The notes under the pieces: model-generated | The model's database searches: none | Told to the model about the DNA's origin: nothing | The model's input: only the letters and a program-made list of their open reading frames with translations | Shown here: in pieces, positions 13,991-14,079 of the stretch | How positions within the stretch are numbered: the stretch's first letter is position 1 | Layout: each line of letters begins with the position of its first letter | Made by a program: the position numbers and the translations under genes | Assembly: GCA_964457585.1 (NCBI GenBank) | Contig: CAYWFU010000084.1 | Coordinates: 1 to 14,079, forward strand | Length of the DNA: 14,079 nt | Origin: CAYWFU01 sp964457585 | GTDB taxonomy: Bacteria; JACRDZ01 | Direction: 5' to 3'

Positions 13991-14079
13991 CAACGGGGGC
14001 AAACGCATTAAAATTAAATATTAGGAAATGAAGAACCCTGCGGCAGACAGACTGGGTCAAATCAATTTATATTAATTAC
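13991..14079. other. Intergenic flank beyond the IS, no gene seen
   Basis: These 89 bases show no open frame of note on either strand. They appear to continue the sequence interrupted by the IS1380 insertion, directly contiguous with 12355 and leftward before insertion, and so would originally have lain upstream of the surface-glycan operon promoter. Confidence 0.5.

Overview
The window is strongly AT-rich bacterial DNA. Every gene I can support lies on the minus strand, so transcription runs from high to low coordinates. The standard genetic code fits: TGA, TAA and TAG all end genes, and GTG and TTG appear as starts beside ATG. A predicted outer-membrane beta-barrel points to a Gram-negative (diderm) cell. 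The long LVIVD/IPT surface protein, remnants of mobile genes and low GC resemble genomes of uncultivated candidate phyla (Omnitrophota or Desantisbacteria-like). That placement is an impression from protein style only.

Right part (about 12,356-14,079): an IS1380-family insertion sequence with an apparently intact DDE transposase, its own promoter, and 5-bp direct repeats (CAGGG) that look like a target duplication. It ends about 15 bp upstream of a promoter-like -35 box.

Middle (5,431-12,341): a five-gene operon led by that promoter. Between promoter and first gene sits a 165-bp near-perfectly palindromic MITE-like element, so the leader RNA should carry a very large hairpin. The genes are a secreted 14-repeat LVIVD beta-propeller protein whose propeller splits an IPT/TIG domain, a B12-binding-type radical SAM enzyme, a small outer-membrane beta-barrel (YaiO-like), a membrane family-2 glycosyltransferase with processive-type motifs, and a SAM methyltransferase. 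The last four overlap by 7-26 bp. I infer that the operon makes, modifies and exports or displays a surface glycan or glycolipid.

Junction (about 4,963-5,430): small palindromes, the promoter of the next operon, and a decayed C-terminal fragment of a histidine kinase.

Left part (1-5,020): a defence-type accessory island. A half-size type I specificity subunit (hsdS) overlaps hsdM, followed by a Fic AMP-transferase with an intact inhibitory motif, then an AlbA/Schlafen-type protein with an ATPase module and winged helix. No hsdR lies in the window. Between fic and the AlbA gene is a 30-codon KilA-N remnant whose coding sequence contains a perfect 32-bp palindrome. Downstream of the AlbA gene are an 11-bp tandem repeat over the stop codon, a cluster of hairpins and inverted repeats, and the start of a small CxxC protein that runs off the window.
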